The notes: a model not told the origin generated them from the letters alone. A stretch of 64,000 bases of DNA from Escarpia spicata (GCA_963995525.1 OZ023211.1:56788971-56852970); one strand, 5' to 3'. Numbered from the stretch's first letter, positions 28,925 to 41,231 are shown. Numbers and translations: made by a program.

Positions 28925-30408
28925 AGATTGCCACCCAGAGAATTAATTCTAGGTAGCAGGTGGACAAGGAAGCCCTTGGCTTTTCGAGAGTCCGACCTTT
29001 TTATCTATGTGTATCCCGCCCGTCTGAGGTATGTGTCGATTTTATTTTTAAACATATTCACGCTACTAGCACCCACACAATCAGCAGGTAATCTGTTCCA
29101 TTCATTTACAGTCCTTTGTGAAAATGAAAACTTTCTTATATCCAATCTACTCTGCTCCTTTGCTAATGCAAGATCATGTCCTCTAGTCCTTCTATCTTTC
29201 TTAACTGAGAAAAACATATTTCTATCAATATTTTCATAACCCTTCAATATTTTAAATACTTCTATCTGATCTCCTCTCAATCTCCTGGTCTCTAGTGTTG
29301 TTAAACCGCATTTTTTTAGGCGTATTTCATAACTAAGATCCCTCAGATTTTGTATCATTTTAGTTGCTCTCCTCTGCACGCTTTCTAGCATATCTATGTC
29401 CTTCCTGCGATATGGCCTCCACGCTTGAATACAATATTCTAAATGAGGCCTAACTATTGTTTTGTACAGCGGTATTATTAGCTCTTTTTCCTTATACGTT
29501 ATGTTTCGCCTAATTAATCCAAGGATTTGATTTCCCTTTGAAGCTGCAATTCCGCACTGCTCTGAAATCTTCATATCAGCACTAACGGTTAACCCTAAGT
29601 CCTTTTCTTTTACAGTAGTACTTAGTACAGTACCCCCCATTGTATATTCTACCTCTTCGTTCCCATGTCCTGTGTGGAGGCATTTACATTTCCCAAAATT
29701 GAACATCATTTGCCATTTTTCAGACCATTTCATCAAACTGTCAAGATCATCTTGTAAATGCTGTCTATCTCCATCACTTTTAATCCTTCTAAACACTTTT
29801 GTATCATCCGCAAATTTCAACACCTTGCTTGTTATTTCATCATCCAAATCGTTGATGTATATTAAGAATAATATAGGACCTAATACTGATCCCTGTGGTA
29901 CCCCACTCAATACCGATTTCCAGTTTGAAGCCTCCCCATCAACTACTACACGTTGTCTTCTGTCAATCAGCCATTGTTCTATCCAGTTTATTATACCATT
30001 TCCTATGCCATGGGCCTTTAGTTTAAGCAGTAATCTTTGATGTGGTACTTTGTCAAAAGCTTTTTGAAAATCTAAGTAGACGATATCTACTGGTGTTCCC
30101 TCATCTACCCACTTAGTGATGTCTTCCAAAAAACATAACATATTTGTTAAGCATGACCTCGCTTTAAAAAAACCATGTTGAGATGGGTTTATCAAGTTTT
30201 GTTTAACAAGAAAATCCACCATGTGATCTTTAATTAGTCTTTCTAATAATTTACAAATCACTAATGTTAAACTCACTGGTCTATAGTTCTCTGACTTGTT
30301 TCTCGAACCTTTTTTGAATAACGGTATAATGTTTGCTTCTTTCCATTCTAAAGGAACCACTCCCTCTTCTAATGACAAGTTGAAAACTGTTGCAAGTGGT
30401 ATATAGTT
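28925..30408 (-). mobile_element. CR1-like LINE with a long open RT frame, 5' truncated
   Basis: A minus-strand frame of about 465 codons runs without a stop from 30405 to 29005. It covers the RT from the KEANIIPLFKKGS block through VDIVYLDFQKAFDKVPH, SGVPQGSVLGPILF and the catalytic VLKFADDTKVF, then the thumb and C-terminal part (PLYKTIVRPHLEYCIQAWRP, RRATKMIQNLRDLSYE, FSFSQRTVNEWNRLPADCV). The apurinic endonuclease and first part of the RT are missing, the normal pattern for 5'-truncated copies. The uninterrupted frame suggests a young insertion. About 80 bp of 3' UTR follows. The truncation point coincides with the left end of the element at 30409-37973. Confidence 0.9.
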
Positions 30409-30690
30409 CCATAATCGTAGAGCAGATTAGATGAAGAATCGTTCAAATGGTGATACAAGTATGAAACTTGGCATGGATATTCCCACTGGTACATTGTTCA
30501 AATCTAGTCGACGGGCCATTTGAAAATCCTAAATGGCGGCCATTTTGCTTCAAAATGGCTGACTTTTTTGAAGATGCAAATAAGTTTTATATATTTTTCA
30601 AGCTGGCCAACTTAATGTAGTGTTTTACGCATTCTAAATATACCTGAACATTCAAGATAGCCGCTATATTTCCAAGATGACCGCCATTTA
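30409..30690 (+). repeat. Left terminal inverted repeat
   Basis: Pairs with 37675-37973. It contains several copies of the complementary phrases ATGGCGGCCAT and AAAATGGCTG. Identity is moderate, with small gaps, so the element is not recent. Confidence 0.7.
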
Positions 30691-32028
30691 AACATTAGTG
30701 TATTTTTTTTCAGTTTTCAACGTGATACATCATGGAGTAATTTGCATTTCTTACAAAGTGCATGTCAATGTATGTTTGTACTGGATATGTTTCCTTAATA
30801 TATCCTTGTACATCTACGTGCTATTCCTGATGCATACTGCTACATAGTGAAGATAACATAACGAAAGCATTTGAACTGTCGATTTTTGTATTTCTTCCAG
30901 CGACACATGTCCTCTTTTAACAAGCAAACAACAACAAAGAATGTTAGGTGTAATGAGCTAGTTATTGTGACATATTAAACATTTTCCATATCATCAAAGC
31001 TGCCATTTTCAAGATGGACGCCACTTAAAAATATTAATATATGTTTTCGACACTCTAAACTAACTCATCGTGCAAAATCTATAGTGTGTACCAAAATCAT
31101 GTCTGTTGTGTTGTCCCCACGTTATATATGAGTGATAACTCCACTGGATTTAGCAATATCCGTTTATAACACATACACGCTACTATATGGTAGATACAGT
31201 TGTTCAATCACTCACTGTTATTGTTACTGTCACTAACCAGGTGGGTTAAGTCCACATTAAAATTTTACATAGGCGGCCATTATAACGTTTCCTTTATTTC
31301 CTGCAAAATTTTCTAACGATTTTCTTGACATTTTCACAGCATATTAACCTTCATTGATACAAGTGCTGTGGAAAACTCGTAAAATTCTCATACCTAATTT
31401 TTCAGAAAAATCCACCCAAACCTGATACCCCTCAATTTCGCCCCAATCTGGTGACGGATTTTGAAATATTGGTGCGTCCTGCAAAATAGCAACTGTGCGA
31501 ATACGCGAGCGACTAGCGTATATGTATTGCTACCTCGTGAAAGATCTAATGCAATAGTGCATTCAGTATTCACTGGACTAACATGTTCCACGTCAAAGTG
31601 CTCGAAAAAATTCACACATCACACCAAAACGGTATTTTCAAAGGAACTCTTTAACTCAGTGATGACTGACGAATCCTTAATGTGGTCTTACCCCAGCCCT
31701 TCGTTGTATATACCCTAATGATATTTCGGTTAATCCTATTATAGATTAGGTGTGTACGCTAATGCACTATGCAGTGTGTAAGAACAGTACATTCCTCCCC
31801 ATGTTGATTATGTTGATAATGATAATGTCCATCATATAGACGATTTCTGTAAGTCCAAGATTATAATTATTGTACTATTGCAGACAAGGTCTGTCAAGTC
31901 CAAGATAGCCACACGTGACTGCGTAATATGTATTATTGCCACACATCACGGTATGTTATAGACACAGTTTCCAAACTCATACCACTAACGGGTCTGATAC
32001 GACCAATTGGTCTGTCTCACTAATAGGT
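30691..32028. other. Non-coding interior of the composite element
   Basis: No gene. Around 31000-31140 a phrase with GCTGCCATTTTCAAGATGG and ATATGTTTTCGACACT resembles 34925-35050, so part of this stretch belongs to the element's own subterminal repeats. Confidence 0.4.
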
Positions 32029-34825
32029 CGTTTACGACTTCGCCAATTCGTATCCCTCGAGATGAACAAGCATCTTCCTCGGGCGCGATGATCGCCTGAG
32101 TGCAGGGGTCGTCTCAGCGTTGCTGTCAGATGTCGTCACGGCATGAGACGCGTTGGTATCTGATTTCACCTCAACGCGGGGAGCATTGCTGGGGGTCGTA
32201 TCAGCGTGATTACTGTCACCTCGCACATTGACTGTGTTGGGCGGTATATCCGGGATGTACAATTCCTCGTCATGATCAGACTCGATGACCACAGTTCCCG
32301 GTTCGAGTTTGATTGGTTTGAAGTGTGACGCATTTCGTTTAATTTCTCGGTCACTTCGTTTGGCTGTCACCATGGTTCCTTTTGTGTGTGTCGCTGTGTA
32401 AGTGCGATCGATGGTCGAAGGGTGAAATCATTTTGTTTCTCCTTGGCTGTCGCACCAGTAAAGTGTCCCCTAGTGTGATGAGGCGTGTGTTGGTGTGTCG
32501 CTTCTCATCCATATACGCCTTCATTTTGTGTTTCGCCTGTTCGTCATTGGTCTGCAGCTTAGTTTGCATTCGGGATGGAGGTGATTGTGATTGTGTTTGA
32601 TAGTTTAATCCTCATATCGCAGTTAAAGAGAGCCGTGGCTGGCGCAATGCCAGTTGATGAATGTGGAGTCGCTCTATCGTTCCGGAGGAACTTGTACAAC
32701 TCCTGTCTCGATTTACCGCCGATCTTATCACCTTCCCGATATTTCTCATGAATCGTTCTGCTTGGGTGTTCGCTTGTGGCCACAGTGGAATAATCCGTTG
32801 GTGTTTGAAACCCATGTGTTTTGCGAACGTAGCAAATTGGTGACTGTTGAACGGTAGTCCGTTGTCGGTTTTCAGAGATATCCGAATTCCCAGCATATAG
32901 AACACTTTGTCGAAAGCTGGTATGATGCTGTTGGCGATAGTAGAATGGACTACTTCGATGACAGGATATTGTGAGTATCCGTAGATCTTCACCAACAGGT
33001 ATAGACCTGATTGAAACGGTCCGTAGAAGTCTGCACTAATTTCCTGCCATGCATAGTCAGGTGTTTCTGACATCTGCAGGGGTTCTGGACGCGGTGAAGG
33101 TGTCTTGGCTTGGCATGGAATGTAGGAAGCTATTCTCTCTGCCATCATTGCATCTACCTTCGGAAACCAAGTCTTCGTTCGTAGTAGTTTCTTCGATTTC
33201 ACGAGGCCGTGATGACCTTCGTGAACAAATCGATGACTTTGGCACGCAGCGTTTGTGGCATAACGATCCGATTTCCTCGTAACACGATGTTACGGTTTGG
33301 CGTGGTACATAGCTCATTCTTGATCGTGTGGTAGATTCTGAATGGACTATCTGGTCATGTGGCATTGGAGAGCAGTTTGTGTATCGCTTCGGCGACATTC
33401 TGTAACTCTGAGTATCGTAGAGTTTCTCTTTAAATTTCTTCCACGTTCATGGCAATTGGCAAGGCATTCTCCACAATGAAGTTGATGTATTCCTCAGCCG
33501 CCTTCTCGGCTCGACTTGTCTCGGTCGTTGCAACGGGATGTCTGGAACAGTAATCAGCAGGGTTGTCCATACCAGGTCGATACTTGACGATCATGTCGTA
33601 CTGCTGGAGACGTAATGTCCATCTCTCAAGTCTTGCAGGTGGGTTTGATCTGGGGTTGTTATATATTGCCACGAATGGTTTGTGGTGGGTGAAAAAAACA
33701 AACGAGTTGCCTTAGGGATACAGGTGAAACTTCTCACACCCGTACACCACTGTAAGTGCTTCTCGTTCTGTTTGTCAATGCACGACTTGTGTAGCTGATG
33801 ATCTTCACGTCATCACCACAACGCTGAGTGAGGATAGCGCCTAAGCCAACGGGGCTTGCATCAACTGTGATTTCCCTATCGTTCTTTGGATTGAAGTATG
33901 ACATAACCGTATTCGCTGTTAGAGCTGCGTTCAGTTTGTCAAACGCTCTCTGGTGAGTTGCTTCCAAAGACCACTTGGTAGTTTTCTTTGTCAGATCACG
34001 AAGCGGTTCTGTGATGGTGGCGAATTCTGGTATGAACCGTTTACAGTAATTTACCAAACCGAGCAGTACCTCACTCGCGTGTCTCGGTGGCTTCATGTAT
34101 CTAATTTGCTTGGATCGGGCGATATTCCACTGCTGGAAAGATGTAGCCCGGATACTTCATTGTCGGTTGACCGAAGATGCATTTTTGTTTGTTAAATGTC
34201 AGTCCTTTCTCCTGTAGTCGTTCTCGTACTGCGTGGAGTCGTCTGGCATGTTCTGTTGCATCCATAGATGAGAATGTCGTCACTGACATTCATGATGCCG
34301 GGTAGTCCGTCCAGGGCTTCCCGCACTGCATATTCCAAAGTTCAGCCTTTTGTAGCGTCGTAGTCCAACGTGTGTGCTGAATGTTGTGATGTAGCATGAA
34401 GACTCATCTAACATGACCTGGTGATAATTTTGATTGAGGTGACGTTTGGAGAACACGCGCGAACCGTTTAAGTCGCTGATGACATCCTCTATCGTAGGGG
34501 CGATGTGTCGCTCACGCCTAATTGCAGTGTCCGGTCCTCGCATGTCGATGCAAAGCCTAATTTCGTCGGGTCTGCCTGGCTTCGGTGGTGTAACTATCGG
34601 CGAAATCCTAGGTGTTGGGCCGTCGACCTTCTCAATGATGTCCGCTTTTTCAAGTTCGATGAGTTTGTCTTCGACTTTCTGTCGAACATGAAACGGGATC
34701 CGGCGGTGGGGTTGGGCGACTGGCTGCACGCTGGTGTCGATGTGTAATTTGACACTGTAATCTTTCAGCGCACCGATTGAGCCATCAAACAATGTGGGTT
34801 ACTGCTGGAAGATCCTCTCACTGTC
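32029..34825 (-). mobile_element. Ty3/Gypsy-type pol, decayed (RT-RNase H-integrase)
   Basis: Minus-strand order matches a Gypsy pol. RT palm at 34792-34280 (LIELEKADIIEKV, SPIVTPPKPGR, STHVGLRRYKRLNFGI) and its continuation at 34289-34101. RNase H at 34096-33734 (ITVDASPVGLGAILTQ) and 33672-33430 (RLERWTLRLQQYDMIVKYR). Zinc-binding HEGHHGL near 33225. Integrase at 33202-32612 with the three acidic residues visible in SADFYGP, LKTDNGLPF and TQAERFM. A C-terminal tail ends MLVHLEGYELAKS with a TAA at 32029. At least six frame breaks separate these pieces, and the YxDD region is damaged. I see no gag, no protease and no LTRs. It lies inside the TIR-bounded element. Confidence 0.85.
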
Positions 34826-35482
34826 GGTGTGATTTATTTTTTCAACCAGTCCTAACTGCAATAGCAAGTATATCAAATGCGTTAGTTATTATTACCATTG
34901 TAAATGTTCAGGAACACAAAATATGGCTGCCATTTTTCAAGATGTTCTAACAGTATGGTATATATTTTCAACACTTAAATTGACCTCGTCAGGCAACAAT
35001 GCTTACTAAGTTCATGTCAATGTATATTGCTCTGCACCAGTTAATAGTGGCATTAGTTCGGTTATATTATGCCAAATACATCCAGCCAGGTAATGTAAAC
35101 AGAATGTATTGTATATTTAATACATTGCATAATACTTGCTAGGCAATAGGTTTGGCACATCTACCGGGTACGGTTTGTAGCGCACCTATCCGAAGCTATG
35201 CCCATCGTCAACGGTGCGCCAAACGACAAAACATCTGATATTGGCATGACTACTTTCTGTGTTGCTGGTGTGATGAAACTTATCCTTATATAAATTGTGT
35301 CACATAAAACGTTATTAGTTATATACCTTCCCAGACGTAGGTTAATTGTATACGTATTTATACTCTTCATAGCAAATACATTTTCAGTAGCACAGTCTTG
35401 TACCACTGATGTATACAGCTCGCTTAAAAGTAGGTGTTGACAGAATTATCCTGGGAATTATTCTGCCTACTTATACTGTGCA
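34826..35482. other. Non-coding interior of the composite element
   Basis: Contains ATGGCTGCCATTTTTCAAGATG near 34923 and TTCATGTCAATGTATATTG near 35011, both echoing 30755-31140. No recognisable coding sequence. Confidence 0.4.
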
Positions 35483-35683
35483 TTGAACGTCACTGAAGCG
35501 ATCACTGGAGAGTCACCACAACACTGTGGAGGACGGTGTTGACGGGTTGAACGTCACTGAAGCGATCACTGGAGAGTCACCACAACACTGTGGAGGACGG
35601 TGTTGACGGGTTGAACGTCACTGAAGCGATCACTGGAGAGTCACCACAACACTGTGGAGGACGGTGTTGACGGGTTGAACGTC
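35483..35683. repeat. 64-bp tandem triplication
   Basis: Three identical copies of a 64-bp unit starting TTGAACGTCACTGAAGCGAT at 35483, 35547 and 35611, plus 9 bp of a fourth. Units are essentially perfect, so the triplication is recent compared with the decayed element around it. Confidence 0.95.
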
Positions 35684-36142
35684 TGAGAAGTTTGGTTTGT
35701 GTAGGGTATCATTAGGACCAGATAGATTTGATTCGTCACAATGACTGTAGGTCTGGAGTAACCATGATTCCACATATTGAGGAACATCTTGTCGAGTTGA
35801 TGCTGATATTTCACACGGTATGTGAGGAAGGTGAGGTGGATCGAGTAGCTCAATCAGAGGATATTCCTCATCACCCGACGAATCTTTCCGTGCTGTGTGC
35901 TGATTCAGGTGTATCGGAGAAAACTCCAAGTTCCTTCTCAGCACCTTTAGTAACTATCCAGAGTTGATCATCAGGTCGGGGTAATTAACATGACTGTGTG
36001 GTGTGTTGAAAGGGCAGCTCGCGGAGTACAGCACGACTTGCATATATATCATCGGATTACATGTGATCTTGTGACTGGCTAGAACGTCATCTAGCAGGGC
36101 TATGAGCATCTTGTAATAAGGCGGGTCAACACCTGTAGACAC
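35630..36142 (-). pseudogene. Unidentified broken ORF beside the PIN-like gene
   Basis: A single minus-strand frame of about 170 codons with one internal stop near 35951-35953. The N-terminal part has YYKMLIALLDDVLASHK; the C-terminal part is acidic (KDSSGDEEYPLIELLDPP) and runs into the 64-bp repeats. It follows the PIN-like gene on the same strand and may be a second gene of the composite element. I do not recognise the family. Confidence 0.35.
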
Positions 36143-36230
36143 CGATGAAAGACCACATGGTATCTCCTATCGCAGGTGCACTGCACGGTGCAAGTGTCGC
36201 CATACGATATGGGCTGGCTGGAGTGGCTAC

Positions 36231-37500
36231 TCATGGCACATACAGTGCTGTGCAGGCGAGAGCACAGCGAAAACACTTGCACCTTCGATTGCACTCTTTC
36301 TGCAGCCGCACTTGGTCAGTTCTTGGCAACTTATCGCAATTGGTGGAAGCGTACTCCAACACACCCGCCACGTTTCTCCTTGTTTGGTCCATTCCCAATC
36401 AGCAGGCGTCTGTGTGTCTAGCTGGTGAACAGTTGTCCGACCCCAGATGCATCCAGCTTGGTAAGCACCATGCATAGCATGTTACTTGAGGGCAGACTGA
36501 ATTAATGGGATGCTGTCGTATGACATCTGTTTTTGGGCAAAAAGATCCAGCCTAGCGTCAATGACACGTGTAACGGCTTTGGACTTGTCATACATGCATG
36601 ACCACCGCAAACTTCCCGGATCTCCAGATCAACTGTTGATGGACACAGCCTAAGTTTGATAAAGACGTTCCATCCATGTCTGCCACGTAGATTTCTTTCC
36701 TTTACCACGGAAGGCAGACACAACGTCGCGTCCACTGAATGCATGGACGAGTGGAATCCCACATGCTTCCTCTAGATCAATTATCGAGAGTACATCATGC
36801 ACGGGAATCCATCGACAATGTGCTTCTTGTCCAAAGGCAATTAACATTCGTTCAAGGCCAATCTGCTTCATTGATGACATCACACATAAAGCAGTGACTA
36901 CCACACCAATATCGTTCGCTTTGATCACCATTCCCGTGATGCCCTCCATTACTGCGTGTCTGGCACGCACAAAAATACGCGTGTCCGTCTCTTCATGGAC
37001 GCATGAGGCAATATGTTCTTGGGATGTGTTATGGCTAATAATATCGTATTTTCCCTTTGTCACGATAACTGTGTTTGCTGAAGGTGCTGTGTGTATTGCA
37101 TATATTTTGTCCTCAAGAAAATGGAAGAGATCAGTGTTGGTTGTGTCATCTCGCAGGACGCTCTTCCAGTTTGTTGGTGCTTTTGATGTTTCTGTCACAC
37201 TTTCTATGAACCTCTTGCGTCGACTGGACCTTGATTGACACTTCAGACTGGACTAACGGTACACATCAAACACAACATAAGTTTTCTTGATCTTGGAGCA
37301 GTACGACTCATCTTTGGATAGGATATTTTCTTTGGCGTACTCGTCAAATGTCTTTAATGCACGTTGTGGTACAATGTTGACCAGTGCTAAACCATCTGTG
37401 ATGATATCTTCTGCCTTTGTTTCTCCGTCAGACAAGACAACGTCACTTCAGTTTCTAAGTTCAAGAATGTCAAACAGCTGAGACTTCTGACATGCATTTC
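36231..37500 (-). pseudogene. PIN/XPG-like nuclease-domain protein with cysteine-rich tail, broken
   Basis: Minus-strand frame from about 37500. A region with ALKTFDEYAKENILSKD and KKTYVVFDVYR is followed by a TAG, and the same frame continues RRKRFIESVTETSKAPTNWK. The core motifs are HEETDTRIFVRARHAVMEG near 37000, then KANDIGVVVTA and HAFSGRDVVSAFRGKGKK near 36720. In relatives, as I recall, these read HEEADTR, VDTDV and GCDTVS, an acidic layout like PIN/XPG-type nucleases, so the middle acidic pair is altered here. A frame shift near 36650 is followed by MYDKSKAVTRVIDARLDLFA, a stop, AYQAGCIWGR, TPADWEWTK, QELTKCGCRK and, after another shift, a tail with CNRRCKCFRCALACTAL. Related proteins are common in marine invertebrate genomes and seem element-borne. 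The nuclease assignment is inference. Confidence 0.6.
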
Positions 37501-37674
37501 AAGCTGCTTCTCAAGCACTCTATCAATATGTATCAGGAATAGCACGTGTAGGTACAAGGAATATTCAGGAAATATACCAAGTACAAAACATGCATTGACA
37601 TGCACAATGAATGCAATGCAGACTATTCCATGATGAGTTAGTTGGAAAACTAAAAATATACAGTAACGTTAAAA

Positions 37675-37973
37675 TGGCCGCCATCTTATAAATATTGCTG
37701 CCACATTAGATGTTCAGATATAGTTGGAATGTGTAAAACACGACTTTAAATTGGCCGGCTTGCCTTTTTAAATATTTATATCTCCAAAACAAATATTTGA
37801 AAAAAGTTCGGCCATTTTTGTTAAATGGCCACCATCTTGAATTTTCAAATGGCTCGTCGACTAGATTTGAAGAATATCACAATGGGAATATTCATGCCAA
37901 GGTTCATGCTTATGTCACCATTTGATCGAATTAACTCAAAATTAGTCCTAATCTGCTTTACTGTAAGTCATGG
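37675..37973 (-). repeat. Right terminal inverted repeat
   Basis: Reverse-complement partner of 30409-30690; ends near CATGG at 37969-37973. Confidence 0.7.
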
Positions 37974-38138
37974 TTACGTCATAACGGCGCAACTGCATAA
38001 GGTCAAGATTCCTAAAGTAGAAGTGTGCATACACTAAACAGCCGTCCACTCTACTATACCAGAGGCTTACTAACCCCACATTCTGTTCATATTGCTAACT
38101 GCTACCATCATTTTTCCAGACAGACCACAATGCTCACC

Positions 38139-38239
38139 CCGAATATCCGGCTGACGTTTCTGCGCGTGCTCGTATCTAGGGAAACGTATTTAGCACCAGC
38201 TACGACTGTCGCGCTTTCATTTATCCGAGCGTTATGTAT

Positions 38240-38282
<43 letters not shown>

Positions 38283-38580
38283 TATAAATATACATAAATT
38301 ATAAAATGTTTGCTTCTCACAGACTTAAGCAATTTTTGGCGTAAAACAGTTTCCTCTCCACGCAAACGTCACGTGACTTACTCTTATACTTGGTCACAAA
38401 TCTGAAACAGCAAATTATAATTATGTATTCTAACTATAACGCTCGTATTACGACAACAAACGAAACATATTTAACTACAGTATATTATTTATTACTACGT
38501 GATCTACTGGTGCCAACTATTATGCCTTACATATGCACATAAACATCACCCGGATAAAGTTTAACGCCCGGATAAATATA
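38139..38580 (-). mobile_element. TIR miniature element with internal (TA)n, copy 2
   Basis: Reverse-oriented relative of 19157-19741. It begins GAATATCCGGCTGACGTTTCT and shares TAGGGAAACGTATTTAGCACC, ACGACTGTCGCGCTTTCATTT, (TA)n at 38239-38282, GTCACGTGACTTACTCTTATA and CATCACCCGGATAAAG..TTTAACGCCCGGATAAAT at its right end. Confidence 0.65.
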
Positions 38581-40333
38581 AGCGCGACAACCTATCTCTG
38601 GAGACTGTAACGGTACCCATTAAAAACACATCAATCACGGACCAGCATCCTTCTGATAGATGCACAGACCATCTTGTAGGTCATTCGTGTAGCGCGCATT
38701 GACAAATCTAACACCACGTCGTTGTTTCCATTTTCGGCTAATTGTCACCAGATCAGGTCAAAACTTATGTAAGTGTCCGATAATTTCATCAAAAGTAAAT
38801 CTCAAATTTACACAAACGAAGTAACTTGTCGCATAGCCAATATTAGATAGGGTTCATTGAAATGACGCTGAAACAAAACATGCAACTTTCGAATCGAGGA
38901 AAAACCTTAACAAAATGTGTCCACTAACTTTGTCAATAATATTGTAAAGATATTGCTTAGCATATGTCGCTCCGTTTTATTATTCGTTTTATTTCATTGT
39001 TTTTTTTCAAGGACGCCCATCAAAATATGTAGTTAGTTCAGTAGACCTTTCGGACGGACACGAATCACAGTCATTAACTTGCACCCACCCACGCAGCTAC
39101 AGTTACCGCCACTGCAGTATTTTGATCTTTAACTTTTGCCTTCTCTGTGGAGAGTGGCTTACCACTCACCACTTCCATGTTTCTCCGAAAGGTAGAAGGC
39201 CGCAGTCGCAAACAACACGTGCTTCAACACTTGGTGGATCATAGGTACACGGTCTAAAGAAGGAAATGGACATAGAAAGAGGCGCGTGGTCATCGGGTTC
39301 TGGATGGACATTCTCCCGTACTTCTCTAAGGTTAGTGTATTGATACAGAGACTGGCAATGAAACTAATATTTCTGACAATAGTGTGTCCGTGACGTCTGT
39401 TAAAGGAATTGCGTTCAAACTTGCAAAGTGAAGCTAGTAAGTAAAGAGAGAGGGCCGTCTCGGCAGCCAGGCCTTTAGCCAGGATTGTGAATTTTTTCAA
39501 TGTACCTCATTTTTTATTTAGTCGTTGTGGTCATAAAAAACCCGCTCCACATGCATTGGTCATAGGCGTCGGATCACGATGAATATTCAGGGGACCGAGG
39601 AAAACCTCCAATTGCATCCCTCTACTGACAGCTCTCCGAAATTCTCCAACTACACCCCCACTTGAGGCTAGCAACATACTCAAACCTCACACTACACTCA
39701 TGCTCTCGTTTTCACACTTAGAACAAGGTCCTTTTTATGATAACGCAAATACTGTTTTGGCCTGGTTTTGGGAAAATATAACCACATTATGGTCTCGTGG
39801 TATAAAAAAATAAAAAATCCCTTTATCCAAAGACGAAAACACCCGTTATTTGAAAAAGAAAAACCGGTTTGGATTTTCAAAAAACCTGTTCCAATAACAG
39901 TGCAGCGGGTCTTTGGCTGAGGGCCTGTTCGGCGCAATGTTCAGTAGGGCTATCGTTCAACGTCGGCAAGAAAGAGTTGACAGAGTTCTCTTCGAAAGAA
40001 TCACCTGGCCGAGTGATCCCAGTTGAAAAGGAAATAAATCGCTAGTTTCAACTCCGATCTAACAATCGTAAAAACGATAGTTTGTTTATACGAATAGTCT
40101 CGTTGGTCATAAATATCGCTGTGTGAAGCACGTTTATTTACCATGCCACAGATACATGTTTCCCTAGCTGGCCGGGAAAAGCGGCTGGGAAAGCGCCTTC
40201 CCGCAGTGTCGTCCACTAACTAGCTCCCTCTGTTAGAAAGGTAGGAAAATGACCGGAATTACATTGGGAAAATGTATGTTCAGACACATATACATAATTC
40301 TGTATATTTAAAAATATGTAAGTATGTATGTAC

Positions 40334-40337
<4 letters not shown>
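38581..40337. other. No gene recognised
   Basis: Unassigned. A 113-codon minus frame at 39159-39500 has no family features. TTTATT at 40133-40138 would be an AATAAA signal for the minus-strand RING gene, about 680 bp beyond its stop codon; tentative. Confidence 0.35.
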
Positions 40338-40641
<304 letters not shown>

Positions 40642-40819
40642 AAAAAAGATTAACAAAGCAAGCCAATCACGTGTATCGACATATTAATAACGCATCAGGT
40701 AGTTCACGTAACCACCAGCAAAGTGAACTAGGAGCATTCATCAGACGGTCGGCAGAATCATCGCCAGGCTTGCTACCCACATCGAGAACACACCGACACC
40801 CTCCACTCTCCTCCCCCCG

Positions 40820-41112
40820 CTACGTGCTCCAGAAGTCCTCCAGACTCGCGTCATTTACGGCTTTCACGAGAATCATATCGGGTCCGAACAGTTGATTGTC
40901 GCTGCCGTAGAAACCTGGACCATCGATCGTTAAGCCAGATTCATCGTCATCGTTAATGGCCCTCACGTTCGGCAGCGACCCCGTCTCGTCCACTAGTCTC
41001 GCCGGCACGGGATCTTCCTCCTCGTCGTCGTTCAGCCCGCTCGGCCTCCGTCTTTCAACGTCGGGCAGCGGCGTGTTCGGGATCCAGTCGATCGGATTGT
41101 TACCTCGTTTTG
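40820..41112 (-). CDS. RING gene, terminal exon 5
   Basis: Acceptor TGGAATTTCAG precedes 41112. Two bases complete a codon begun in exon 4, then 97 codons follow, beginning KRGNNPIDWIPNTPLPDVER, with acidic stretches NDDEEEDPV and NDDDESGLTID, and ending VKAVNDASLEDFWST at a TAG (40820-40822). Codon use is G+C-rich, unlike the surrounding introns, and repeated acidic runs resemble those of exon 4. No catalytic domain is visible; it looks like a disordered acidic tail with a short hydrophobic/aromatic end. Confidence 0.7.
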
Positions 41113-41231
41113 CTGAAATTCCAGACGAGTTATTTTGTTATTTATTTGATGTTTTAATTATTAGTGCTAATTTACTTCATAATTATGTTTGTAACGTTTT
41201 AATTTGTGAGCGCGTTCATTAGCTATTAACG

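Larger units (their letters stand above)
30409..37973. mobile_element. Composite element with ~290-bp terminal inverted repeats
   Basis: The two ends are long imperfect inverted repeats (30409-30690 and 37675-37973). Outer ends are CCATAATCGTAGAGCAGATTA (left) and, reversed, CCATGACTTACAGTAAAGCAG (right). Then come ATTTTCAAATGG, CGTCGACTAGATTTGAA, GGGAATAT.CATGCCAAG and GGCCGCCAT blocks in the same order. Inside, on the minus strand, are a decayed Gypsy-type pol and a broken PIN-like gene. Phrases like GCTGCCATTTTCAAGATG also recur internally at about 31002 and 34930. No target duplication is obvious. Either a DNA transposon later invaded by a Gypsy element, or a chimeric element carrying both; the sequence alone does not decide. 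Confidence 0.65.

Noticed and set aside
29672..30040. 122-codon plus-strand ORF
   Set aside because: Antisense shadow of the CR1-like RT.
36145..36477. 110-codon plus-strand ORF
   Set aside because: Shadow of the PIN-like gene's cysteine-rich tail on the other strand.
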